From NCBI RefSeq assembly GCF_032854445.1, contig NC_088302.1, positions 32,953,979 to 33,017,978 on the forward strand: 64,000 nucleotides of DNA, given 5' to 3'. Under the pieces are notes generated by a model, which was not told the origin of the DNA, did no database searches, and saw nothing but the letters and a program-made list of their open reading frames with translations. This stretch comes from Liolophura sinensis. Its lineage: Eukaryota; Mollusca; Polyplacophora; Chitonida; Chitonidae. A program made the translations under genes and the position numbers. Positions 23,503-34,888 of the stretch are shown here, in pieces. Each line of letters opens with the position of its first letter. The first letter of the stretch is position 1.

Positions 23503-24372
23503 TAAGACCACACCGTAAAACTGGGTCTTTTAGCCGCGTTAACTCCGGTCTTTGCACACTGCTTTCAAAGTTTTGAAGTGTGATTGTGAACCTGAAGTCC
23601 AACCAATCTAAAAGCTATGTTCGGCTGACCATGTCCTGCCAGTAAAACACCATGTCACCATGTTATATCGACACCCAGTGCAAATGGATGTACGTTATAT
23701 ATTAGAAGGCTCCCCGAGATCGCTAACCTGCGCTACAACAGAATACATGTATACAAATCCCTCACTACAAACAAAGGCACATTACTCTGCATTTGTAAAG
23801 AATTGTTTAAAAAATCCCTCGTACCGAATCTCCTCCAAAATTGAATACATCGATTCTTGGTCCAATGCCAAGTTGTGTAGGTCTACAACATTTCAACCAA
23901 ATCCTTGGATAATTTTTTCCGTAAATAGGCCTAGCTGGAGACAGAGAAAAGGACATCTGACAGTGAAGAATGGTTTTAAAAGTCATGGATCTGTCTCTAT
24001 ATATCCGGCGGCATCCTCGATCAAATTTAACGGGTTAATGCATGGCCCACGTAAGATTAAATTGTACGCAAATTTCATGCAAATCTGTTATTGTCTTCGT
24101 GAAGTTTGAGACAGACAGCCAGACAGGCGGACAAACAAACAAAACATGACCTCTTTTAGGCAATAACTAAAAAATAGTTGAAGTTTGGTTGCTATTCAGA
24201 CCTCATAATACGCATGTCTGGCTCCTGTCCATATAGTGGTATTGCTATTGAAAGCTCCCCGCTTTGCTCTAGTGGTACATTAGGTCCTGACCCGTGCCTC
24301 GGGTCAATGGCCTCAAGGTAGACAAACAATCAGTAACGAATAGTAACTGCAATTTTCATATTTTTAACTGGC

Positions 24373-24600
24373 AGGTGGGGGGGGGGCAGTGGGGGGGGCG
24401 GTTGAGTGAGTGCTGCTCTATGTGTGCACCTTGTTGTTATGGGACCGGAGGGGGGGGGCGGCCTTGTTGTTGTTGTTGTGCGTGTCTAGGTGGGGGGGCG
24501 GGGGGCGGTTGAGTGAGTGCTGCTCCATGTGTGCACCTTGTTGTTGTGGGACCGGAGTGGGGGGACGGCCTTGTTGTTGTTGTGCGTGTCTAGATTTCAT
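24373..24600. repeat. G-rich tandem duplication, about 110-bp unit
   Basis: Two copies of a unit contain GCGGTTGAGTGAGTGCTGCT, then TGTGTGCACCTTGTTGTT, GGGACCGGAG, a long G run and repeated GTT, ending GCGTGTCTAG. Runs of seven to nine G on the plus strand could form G-quadruplexes. The Cys/Gly-rich open frames across it are artefacts of low complexity. Confidence 0.8.
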
Positions 24601-27535
24601 GAACTTACATGTTAACCGTGAGGTGGTGTGTTTTCGATGTTGTTTTCTGGCGGTACTGTGGGCACTATGCTTAAGCTCAGGTGGGTAGGCCCATGCTGAA
24701 ATGAAATATACGTGAATACTAAAGTTGTGATGACAATCTAACGCAGATCTTTCTTAAATGAACTCACCCAGGCGTAGGTGTGTAGATATACAAAGGTTGC
24801 CTTCTGTACATAGAGTGTAGTCTAAGCTCTCTCTCTCTCTCTTTAGAGCACGATTAGAAAGGACTTACAGTGTAGGAATTTTAACCTAGAGGACGAAGGA
24901 CTGTGTTTCCGGATAAATCACAGGTAAGTCGATCTCAGTGAATGTATAGTTATTTGGTACTTTTGATAAGCATGTACACTGCCCTGTACATTCTGGGGAC
25001 AGCAGTGGATGCCCTTAATATGTAGACCCTAGGCCTTCAATTAAGAAAGTGCTGAGTGTGTAGGCCTAATTGTGACCGTCACGGTTGGTCACAAGCAGGT
25101 GAATACTTTTTTTCTGTTTGTATATAGTAGCCGTAGGTATTTCCCTTGTTAGTTAGAACATTGATATGGCTATTTGGATGTTTATTAGATGTTTAGAGTG
25201 GTTTTTAGCATTATTTCGGTCATTTCACGACGGTGTCCCAATGCAGCAGACGGATTTCCACGCGGCGGCATTTGCAGTGCTCCTACATTGGCACACTGCT
25301 CCTTCATTAGGCCGTCATGCCGAAAACACTGTAGGACGAAAACTTTGTCCTACCATGGAGGTATATACAAAGACATGTTACATATCTAGGACCAGACAGC
25401 ATGGACAGCCGATAGTGAACACCTGTGACCAACAACTGATAACTTTGAGAAATTCTGAATATAATGTGGGAAATCAATAGATCATATGTTGAATGCATGG
25501 ATGTAATATACCTTGTAAGCATTACCTGGATATCGTTAGGGGCATTGCTTGACCAGGTGTTTTTATAGGATGAGTGGACGAAATGCCAGTTGCCCTCCCC
25601 TTTTCCTGTCAAACCCCCATCTACACCATTCTTTATCCGTTCACCAAGCACCTACCCGCACAAGCCCCACCCTCACTTCACCTGACCCTATAGTGGATTA
25701 ATAATAATTGTTTCACAGGAAGTTTAGAAGCCATACAGTGGCTGACACCTGACGTCCCGGTCCACTGTTTTAATGTGTACACAGATGGCCATCACTATAA
25801 ATCTGTGTCAAGTGGGGGTATGTCGAAATCTTATTAGCTGTAAGTGATTACACTCGGCACCTAACGTAAATGCACTTCTTTTAGCTGCGGTAGTTTGCCA
25901 GAGGTTCCGCCTCTCGCGTGAACTCGCGAATTTACAGCCGATTCATGTATCGCTCCAGATATAAAAAGTCATAACAACCTTACGTCTGACATTCGTGAAT
26001 ATTTGAATATATATACATATCTGTGAGCGTATATATTGATAACCATTCCGGCTGGAGCATCCCATGTATGAGCGACAGCGTGTGTGCGGGACGCAGGGGG
26101 TTCAAAGCCGATTCGGTTCATATCTCTGCGTCTTTAAACGCACATGGATTGTATAAACTATAAGAAGCCACGTAAATGTACATGTGTATTTACGTGAATA
26201 CTGGAGCACCGGCTTATTAACAATGTTCTCTACCTTTATTCTATACCTGCATATGGAAGCCGATACAGAACACTTGCCTACCTCCACCTTTGTCATACAA
26301 GGGGAGACATCGAGGTAACGAGGGGCTGCTGGGACAGGATTTTTGTTGGGATATATATAGTGATTGCCTTTCCTTCCAGCATTGTCCGTCCCATTCATTT
26401 TGTCTACGCCATTTTTCAGCATTGGTTCGTGGTAGGAATCTGAAATTTGATTACTCTTTATTTGAGTAAAGGACCTGGTATGGTAAGGCGGTTAATCTGC
26501 CCCAGTGCAAGAAACTGTGCACTTCAAGAAGCGAAACTGACTATTCTTAAGGCCACTTCTTTTTTCGGTTCTGTTTTACTCCTCTGTTCCCGTTATTTGA
26601 CAAACATAGGGCTTATAAAGCTCCAAACATGCATTGAAGAGATGTAGTTGTCATAAAATGGAAAACTGGTAGCTAACTCCAGTCACACTGAAATTTTTTT
26701 TTTTTAAATTTGACACTGTGGATTAGGGGAAATCACCCTACCACAAATGTAACTTTCTGAAAAATTCTTGAGCACGCAGTTATGCACCAATCAGCTAAAT
26801 AAATATATAACAAATGTAACTTTCAGCCGTATAATTCTCCTACGCATAACGGGTTAATGTTAATGGTAGATAGACGACCACTTGTTTTGTCAACCAGGAT
26901 TCATGTATGATTTCTGTTTAGTTGCCACACGTTAGGTGGCAATCTTAACAATTATTCATTCTAGTTCATAATAACACACGTTTAATGCAAGATCTTTATT
27001 CACACAAAAGTACGTTTCCAAACAAAAAGATCAACACAGATTCGAACTCTTCCTTGAGGTGCAACCTGTTCTCCACACCGGCTTCATTAGTTCACTCTAC
27101 TATCAAGTATGCGTGATGGAAGTTGTCAGAAATACGGATTTTAAACTTGCCAAGATATAGCAAAATGGATCACGTTATAAATTTTATGTCTTATATATGA
27201 AGACAAACGTTAACTAAAACGAAACTTCGACAGCACGTAGAAATACACAGATGAAGGTCTCAGTAAAGATATGTTTCTGGTTAACGTTGATCTTCATACT
27301 GTAAATTAAAAACAGTGCCTCGTTTGAACGAAAAATTGGCGTTTTTGATCGGAAGAGCAATTTAATTATTACTAAGCAACCAGCCTTTAATGGTTGTATA
27401 ACTTGTATGGGTGCTTCGTCCAAGTTGTATATTTCAAATTTGGAAATTTACACAATTGTGTTTCGATTTTGAAATTCGCAATTCCTTATCGTATCTCTCT
27501 GGGGCCGATTCTCCGCGTTACCGTACCAGGTCCTT
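24601..27535. other. Non-genic stretch; possible non-coding exon
   Basis: No coding exon is recognised. At 24846-24927 a CT-rich tract ending TTTAG precedes about 80 bases that end in a strong donor (ATCACAG/GTAAGTCG). This could be a 5' untranslated exon of a downstream plus-strand gene, possibly the membrane-protein gene at 30.5 kb, but nothing proves it. A SINE-A tail fragment lies near 26757-26812. Frames at 25166-25480 and 26102-26422 look random. Confidence 0.3.
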
Positions 27536-27752
27536 TTTTATTTATTTATTTATTTACTCAATTGTTGCTTTAGGCAGTACTCAAGAATATTCTACTTATA
27601 CGACTGTAACCATTATTATGGTGGAAGGAAACTAGACAGAGCACGCGGAAAACCTACGTTGCTGACAGACCGAAGTGGAAGCCGGTCAGAGCTGGAGATA
27701 GGCTCTTGGGTCAGTATACCGCACTAGCATGCTAAGATCCTCGACTGCTGAC
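27536..27752 (-). mobile_element. SINE-A copy, diverged
   Basis: A reversed tail TTTATTTATTTATTTATTTA is followed by CAAGAATATTCTACTTATACG, CATTATTATGGTGGAAGG and a decayed head with CTTGGGTCAGTATACCGCAC. It is diverged and has internal deletions. Confidence 0.7.
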
Positions 27753-28242
27753 ATATCGAGTCGAGTCGAGTGATACAACACTCGATAGGGCACTGGTGTG
27801 CAGAGCACACCCCGAAAACCTAACCTACTTACGGTGCATGCATCAGCCTTTAAATACTAAAGTGATTATAATAACCGCTCCGCACATCATTACGCCACGC
27901 TGCCTTGTTACATCTCTGGGGCGTTACCTCGTATTGTATCCTCTCTCGGCCTCCTTACCTGCATGCATTAAGTTTGTATATGCCCAGCTTGACCTGCAGT
28001 TGGTTCTCACGCTATGTCTCCCCTTGTTACGGTTTTTTTTTTACACTGATATACCTTCATTCCTATATACTTATAGTGTCTTTTTTCTTTCTTTTCTCTT
28101 CCTTGAAACCTTTTCTAAGCCTTTATGTTATGTTTTATTTACCCCTGCAGTAAAACTGGTTTTTACAGTTTAGGCCCATTTTCCACGCCCGAACTAGCGC
28201 GACGTTTCGTTTACTGTACATGTTAATAAAGTTTAATGTAAA

Positions 28243-28607
28243 CATTTTGCTATGAGTGAGTGAGTGAGTGCTTGGGGTTTAACGTCGTACTCAACAATTT
28301 CTCAGTCATATGACGACGAAGGAGTCCTTAGGGTGCATGTACGTGTAATGTGCCTCCTTGCTGCAGGACGGATTTCCACCGCTCTTTTATTTAGTGCTGC
28401 TTCCCAAAAAAGGACTTACCGAAGGCACGTAAGCCGACCCGCCCGAGCCATTATACTGATACGGGTCAACCAGTCGTTGCACTATCCCCTTCATGCTGAA
28501 CGCCAAGCGAGGAAGTTACAACTTTCTCTTTTAAAGTCTTAGGTGTGACTCGATCAAGGATTGATCCTGGATCTACCGGTCTCGAAGCGGACGCCATTTT
28601 GCTATGA
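28243..28607 (-). mobile_element. SINE-B copy with 13-bp target-site duplication
   Basis: A reversed SINE-B begins with (GAGT)n and GCTTGGGGTTTAACGTCG and ends within the head (CTCGAAGCGGACGC). It is flanked by perfect 13-bp direct repeats CATTTTGCTATGA at 28243-28255 and 28595-28607. The 5' part of the tRNA-like head is missing. The 92-codon plus frame here is SINE-derived. Confidence 0.88.
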
Positions 28608-29636
28608 AGCCTGTAGTGTAAAAGTGTGAAGCCTTAGGTTAGTATCTCTGCCGAACTTGCCCTCTGACGTTAGCGACTTAGCGGATGGGTGTAATGTTAG
28701 AAAACTTCAAGCGGCCTCTCTACAGAATAGATTTAATTTTACACCCATAACGGCCGCCAGCTTTATGGGGGATGAAACCGGCCCGAGCTGAGCCTGAACC
28801 TGAACTCACTGCACAGAATCGACCAGAAGGTTCAAACCCAATTGTTGTAAGCCAATTTGGTTGTAATTGTGGAGAAAATCAGCCTTTTTTTAGCTTTCTT
28901 TGATAACAGCTGGCTTTTAAAATGTCTGCAGATTTCAAGGCATATATATATATAGTTTAATGTTATTCTGCAGGCTCCACTTGGACTTTCACGGCAAAGA
29001 TTAAACTTACCGTTTAAAATCAAGTCAGAGTTCACGGATAATATCACAAGTGATTACCGCTTCGTGATACTAAGGCGTGATTATGCTGAGAAGTTAAGAT
29101 CATTTTCTATTGCTTATATATTCATAAACTTTTTTAGTTGTCTTGGCACAAGTCAATCATCCCTCCTTTATGAAACAGTCTGAGTTTATGAAGCAGAGGG
29201 GCTGACAAACCTCCTGACTTAAAGCCGTATCAGAAACAGGGAGAGCTCTAGATTCGAACACGCGACCTTATGGGTCAAAATCTTGCAGTAAAGAAACGCT
29301 TTTATCATCTGAGCCAACGAGGCACCATCGGACACTGCACTGCTTACCATAAATACTGAAATCTTCACCTCACACGGATCAACCCCAAGCCCAAAGTATA
29401 ACATCACGTCGTTTTAGGACATCACGATGGGTGGAGTTTTCTATACTTTACCCACATACACTTGGTTTTTTTTATGTCTATTTCAGGGAAACCGTGATCT
29501 GTCCTATACAGATATAATGCTGTACTCATTCCACTTTCTAACAGGCAGTTGTTTTCTGCCAATGTTAATCAGGTTTTGTTCCGTTTTAAACAAGGCTTTG
29601 TAGATCATGATAGATGTATTAAAGTAAAAGAAAGCT

Positions 29637-29920
29637 AAGATATGAAGTGTTTATTTATTTGATTGCTGTTTTACGCCGTACTCAAGAATATTTCACTTAT
29701 ACGACGGCGGCCAGCATTATGGTGGGTGGAAACCGGACAGAGCCCGAGGGAAACCCACGACATTCCGCAGGTTGCTACCAGACCTTCCCATGTACGGCCG
29801 GAGAGGAAGCCAGCATGAGCTGGACTTGAACTCACGCCGACCACATTCGTGAGAGGCTTCTGGGTCATTACGCTGCACTAGAGCGCTAAACGACTGAGCC
29901 ACGGAGGCCCCAAAGATATG
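29637..29920 (-). mobile_element. SINE-A copy, full length
   Basis: A complete reversed copy runs from the TTTATTTATTTGATTGCTG tail to CGACTGAGCCACGGAGGCCCC. An 8-bp direct repeat AAGATATG flanks it (29637-29644 and 29913-29920). Both promoter boxes are present in reverse: GGACTTGAACTC for the B box and CTGAGCCA for part of the A box. Confidence 0.85.
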
Positions 29921-30479
29921 TAGTAAGGTACTACATACAGACAGCTGAAAAGAAAGACGGTATCTAGGAGCTCTGACATCACATCACTTTCTTCCTGACG
30001 TTCACCAGAAGGAAGGAATTTTGGGGGAAATGGATAAAGTAATCTTTTACTCGTAGGAGTTATTCCAGCATTCATTGTCGTGATTAGAGTGGGATAAACT
30101 TTCTGTGACGTCAGCCCTATCAGTTCCTAACCTCTGATAGTATGCTCCATAAAGTCCATCTTAGAATTCAAATGTTTGAACGCCTTTAACTCTTTTCACA
30201 AAAATCTAAAATAAAAAGAATGAAAATGAAAGTATATTGGTGCATAGTTTTAAGTGATCTATTTAGTGATGCCTACTTTGATTATTAGAGGTCTTCTCCT
30301 TTGAAAACTTATATAATATTCTTTTAACGATATATGTAATTGTACATTTTGACTGACGTTTTAGACTATGTTGTTTGTGATCTCTTAGTGCATATTTATA
30401 TATGCCACATTTGTTTTTTTACTATACAGCCCCTGTATGTACCACTTTTGGACCTTTCGTTTTTGCTAAGTAAGCAGAC

Positions 30480-33400
30480 ATGTCGACGGAAAGTGGCAAG
30501 AGCAGAAAAGCTGAAGACATTGAAGATGGTCTGTCAGTTGTTAGGATATTTTACATTGGTAAGCTAATTATGTATGCAGCTGAAAGCACGGGAAACGTCT
30601 TCCATTGTATCGTCATCACATACATGTCGGAATCTCGGCGATTATTGGTATTAAGGTGTTGATTTTCTCGACTCCCTACACAGTGGTTTATACGGGAGCA
30701 CAGACTGGTACAAGTTATATTTTCAGATTCATAAGGCAGAATATTTGCCTATATGATATCCACAAGTGACGTCAGTCATCTTAGAATTCTAGAACGCCCG
30801 TTGGTAGTCGTAAGTTTATGAGATACCGGTAGAGCGTGACTGATTCTGATGTACTTATAGGTACCATAGAGTGAGCACAGAAAATTTGTCCAGTTCCTCC
30901 AAGCTTTGCCGTATTTCTGTTACAGGCCTACAACAAGCCTATTTTGAGCTTTATTTTACAATATAATTAAAATTATCTTAGATACATGCTGCCTGAAAAC
31001 AGTGCATAAATAACACTATGTTGCCAGATGCTGTTATGATATTTACCCTATGCGCTTAACCGGTTTTTGGAAAACTTCACGACTAGGACTTGGTGAAGTT
31101 AGTTAGTCATGTGCTGTTTATTGTTCAGTGTTCGAATCATGAAATATATTGCAGTCTTAAAGTTTTACAACCGTACATCTTGTGTGGGAACACATCGTAT
31201 CTTAACATTTTTGCACGTCCTAGCCTAATCCAAGGCTATCATAACAAAGAAAGTATAATATGTATTGTTACGACCCAAACTGTCTGTATTATAAAGAGAT
31301 GGCTTGTTCGAAATACACGACAGTTTAGCCGCACAAAAAAGTAACCAAAACCAGCAGATTTTATTTTACAACAGTTTATTAGGTTTAACAAGAACAGATA
31401 ACAAGACTTTTACAAATACTAAAGTACTTCAGTTTAACAAGAAAGGATAGCAGTATCTATACAAATACTGAAGTACTTACATGTACAACGGTGTCAAGTC
31501 CAAACGGACGCATATACTCCACAATGCTTAAAAATTGCACAGAGGCAATATTCACAAGAGAGAAAATCCACAGTATAACTGAGTGTATGACGAAATATAC
31601 ACAAATAAGCACTGTGTACACAAGAGCACAAATTAAATATACAAGTTCAGACTGAACAAGTGCTCGGTGGAGATAGGATATAAGACACCAAAATTCAGCA
31701 CAAAAGGCCTACTAAAGTAACACACAGCGAAAGCATCCAAAATTCTCAATGATTCTCCTTTCCCCCTTTGACCTGCTTTCATAGGTCTTATATAGACTGG
31801 CGGAGTTTTCTAGAATAAGAAAATTCTTGAACACTTGTTGTAAACAAACAGGCCCCGAACTGAGCGTATTCTGGAACATTCTAAGGCAGAGGCAGACAGC
31901 AGGCCCTGAACTCAGCATATGTAAACATTGGCAAGCTAAATTTAGAAGCTGACGGCAGTTAACAATTGCACATAACAATATTCATTATATGTTACTTATG
32001 GCGTTATTCACACAATTCTTATTGTTCTTAAAATTTAACGATATCAATATCATTGTGCGATTGGTTTGAGTTAAGCTGTTTCATTCATTTTTCTTTTCAG
32101 TATTTGGAATCACCGTGGTCTTGGATTTCCCGGCCGCTGTTACCTTTGTTGTTGTTGGTAAACCGTCTTCTGCTCTTGCTCAAAATACAACTTACAATCG
32201 AAGTCTTTTTCTGCATTTAATTTATAACAAAAAGGACATTTTCACATATCGTTTTTAATAGTCTTTCTACTGATGCTTGATTTATACTTAATTTTTCTGT
32301 TTCCTTTCCCTTCAAATGAACACATTTAATTTACTACACACATTCGTATAGCAATCGTAAACCAGTAAGGACGTTCCAGGTGAGTAATAGCAAAGGCCAT
32401 TTCCCAAAAACGACGTATAATACAAACTACCAGAGAACTAAGAAAGTATATGAAGTACGAAAATAGGACGGAATCATGTAAAGAGAAGAAGTCAACAGTT
32501 TTTCAATGATGGAAAGACTTTCCTTCCCACCATAATGCTGACCGACGTCTCGAGTACGGCGTAAAACACCAATCACATAAATAAATATATAAAGACGTTC
32601 CTAAGGTGTGACTATGTCTTTCAGGAGAAATAAGCCGAAGAACGTGTGAGGTTTTAGCGCCTGTGTGTCTCCTGGCAGGAGGCTGTGTAGCCCTTACGGT
32701 GTATGCCCTGCTTCTGCTAGATCGTCTTCTACACAGGATGAAACAGAAAAGTGGATACGCCGCAATGTGTGCAAACATTCTGCAGATGATCCGAATAGGG
32801 TGTTACCTGGGAGGTAAGCTGGAATACACTGTTTTCACATGATGCATTGGGCGCATTCACTTTTTCTTACGAAGTTACATCAAGCGTGTGTTTGGACTTG
32901 TTCGTGAAACAGATCCATATCTCTGCCGTGACCAATCAGGTTGGCGGGATCGAAACCATCGCGTGTTTTCTCGGATAAGTTGTTGCCAGTCAGCACTGCT
33001 CGGTTTCCCATTTCCGTGGCACGGGTACGAATGCCTTTTGTTTGTGTGACATATTCTTTAGAAAGTCATAAAAAACGCTGCGGGTATAAATACTTCAAGT
33101 CTGAACTCAATGTATTCAGGTCAGCAGCCCGTAATTTATCTAAACCTTACTCACACTTATTTCTGGCACGTTTGCGTATGGTGTGTTTGATTTATATTCG
33201 ATATAAAAAATATATTAGGTATCTATAGATGTTATCATGTTCAAAAGTGTGGAACACGTTAGAAATTCGATTTTTTCGTCGCATAAATGATTAGGAAAAG
33301 CTTGTCTTTTTATTTAATTCTGACGTTATCACTGCTAGTTGTTGGACCAATGTAGAATCCATCTATCGTTTGTTTCACAAAAAAGTGCACCTTACATGAC

Positions 33401-33671
33401 CAAACGTGTCGACTGTGCATGGCTTTTTACGGCAGAGGTTTGGTGGTACACGATTTTGTACCCAGTTTCCTTCCTCTGTACAATCAAATAAATAAATAGA
33501 TAAGTCGTAGTGCTACATGAATTTTTTATCATTGTTTTCGTTTCAGCGGCTTTTACTATGTGGTTATACTGGAACATGTGTTCCCGTGAGCTGTTTTACT
33601 GTGCGGCGATCGTCGCTCCCATCTGCTGCTGTGTGATACTTTTCCAAGTCTATCTCATTTCCAAACTCTGA
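30480..33671 (+). CDS. Small four-pass membrane protein, four exons
   Basis: Coding exons 30480-30558, 32101-32157, 32679-32813 and 33547-33671 join in frame to give 131 residues. All three introns are phase 1, with good sites (ATTG/GTAAGC, TTTTCTTTTCAG, GTTG/GTAAAC, CTCCTGGCAG, GGAG/GTAAGC, TTTCAG). The N-terminus is hydrophilic (MSTESGKSRKAEDIEDG). Four hydrophobic segments follow at about residues 18-36, 38-60, 79-99 and 105-128, with a basic loop at 61-70 (RLLHRMKQKS). TM4 is Cys-rich (APICCCVILF), and the chain ends in SKL just after it. This implies an integral membrane protein with N- and C-termini on the same side. I do not recognise the family. The layout is tetraspan-like, but there is no large extracellular loop as in tetraspanins. 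SINE-A scraps lie in introns 2 and 3. Confidence 0.72.
32518..32588 (+). mobile_element. SINE-A 3' fragment inside an intron
   Basis: A short 3' piece of SINE-A (CCCACCATAATGCTGACCG, GTACGGCGTAAAACACCAAT, ATAAATAAAT) sits in the second intron of the membrane-protein gene. Confidence 0.75.
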
Positions 33672-34116
33672 GCTCTACTAATCCACGGAAATGATCAGTG
33701 ATCGGGATTGAACTTCACATGCGGGGGCTTCACCTTTGAGGAATTCAGATATGACATCCCACTCTCCCCAGCCGCCCCGTATCACCCCCACCCCTCCAAG
33801 ACCTCTGAATGCCGCCTGTTATCAAAGAAATTGCACTTGTTCCGACAGGATTTTATCACACTAGCAGGTCACGTATGTGGTCTGAATATAAGACGACACC
33901 AAGGGGTCCGCCATCTAACATGTATAGAGCAATCACGAACCCATCGGGTCATCGACGTAATCATCGTAAGCTGAACTTCTTCATTACGATATCCTTTACA
34001 TACATGTACATATAATCACGATATCCGTTATATCGTTATATATATGCTCAGTCGTATACTCTCCATGAAGCATTTGTATTTTGTTACTACTCAAAGAAAA
34101 GGATTTCGCGCGCAAA

Positions 34117-34177
34117 ATGTGCAATATTTTTCTCATTCCTGTAGTGTTTATTTTTTGCCATGTTGTATTATGTAAAG
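34117..34177 (+). CDS. Possible signal-peptide exon
   Basis: An ATG opens 20 codons reading MCNIFLIPVVFIFCHVVLCK. They end at a good donor (GTAAAG/GTAAGG) in phase 1, the usual phase for signal-peptide exons. The composition fits a cleavable signal sequence. I found no convincing second exon downstream, where SINE and MITE insertions dominate. It could be chance hydrophobicity in AT-rich DNA. Confidence 0.25.
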
Positions 34178-34213
34178 GTAAGGCTTGGAGTAAAAGTGAA
34201 ATATCGATAATTT

Positions 34214-34375
34214 GTAATTAATTATTATTTGTTTGTTTATTTATTTATGCCGTACTAAAAAATCTTTAATGCGACCAGCATTATGGTGGGAGGAAACCGG
34301 TCAGAGCCCGGGGAAACTCACGACCATCCGCAGTTTGCTGGAAGACCTTCTCACGTACGGCCGGACAGGACGTTT
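34214..34375 (-). mobile_element. SINE-A copy, truncated
   Basis: A reversed tail TTTGTTTATTTATTTATG is followed by GCCGTACT and the CAGCATTATGGTGGGAGG block. It ends near TCACGTACGGCCGGACAGG. A short internal deletion removed part of the AATATTTCACTTATACGACG segment. Confidence 0.75.
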
Positions 34376-34568
34376 AATTTTGGTACAGTTTACTTGCCTA
34401 AGCCATGGTGCTAGGGGGCGTGTTATTTGTTACTATTTAAGCATTTACATAAACAGTTAGAACAAAACCGTAACTGAAGTAAAGTTACAAGAGGCTGTAT
34501 TTGACTGGTGACAGGTGTGACCAATTGCAGGTCATCACACTGTACTAACTGTTCTGGGTTTAAGCTCC

Positions 34569-34888
34569 GTTCAGACTATCCAACATCACTCAACTTTTGT
34601 TGACTCAACTTGAAAATATTTATGCCTCTACAACACTCTGCCTGAAGATTACAAAGACAGGGACAAAAGAAAGTCATTGTGTCTCATTCATTGGAGAGAA
34701 AGATGGAAATTTTCCATCTTGTTTGTTTGTTTAAAAAAAAACACAGTTCAACAAACGACAATAGTGTTGGACAATGTTGACCTGTCTGATTTGTAGGTCG
34801 GGATTTGGACGGGACACTCAACTTACCCCAACAACATTCAACTTGCTGTTGAGTCAGTAAAAGTTGAACGATGTTGGAGAGTCTGGAC
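34569..34888. mobile_element. MITE with about 41-bp terminal inverted repeats
   Basis: The left end GTTCAGACTATCCAACATCA, then CTCAACTTTTGTTGACTCAAC, matches the reverse complement of the right end with few mismatches (right end: GTTGAGTCAGTAAAAGTTGA, then ACGATGTTGGAGAGTCTGGAC). The 320-bp element has no meaningful coding capacity, so it is a non-autonomous DNA transposon. Internal TTGACCTG and TGTTGG motifs suggest further foldback. No clear target-site duplication is seen. The minus-strand frame that crosses it is not a gene. Confidence 0.8.

Noticed and set aside
23660-24109. 149-codon plus-strand open frame
   Set aside because: It has no recognisable motif or splice context. The stretch just downstream of its stop (GACAGACAGCCAGACAGGCGG) looks like simple or dispersed repeat. 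Length alone is not enough in this AT-rich window.
24294-24688. Cys/Gly-rich frames on the plus strand
   Set aside because: Products of G runs and GTT repeats, with no domain structure.
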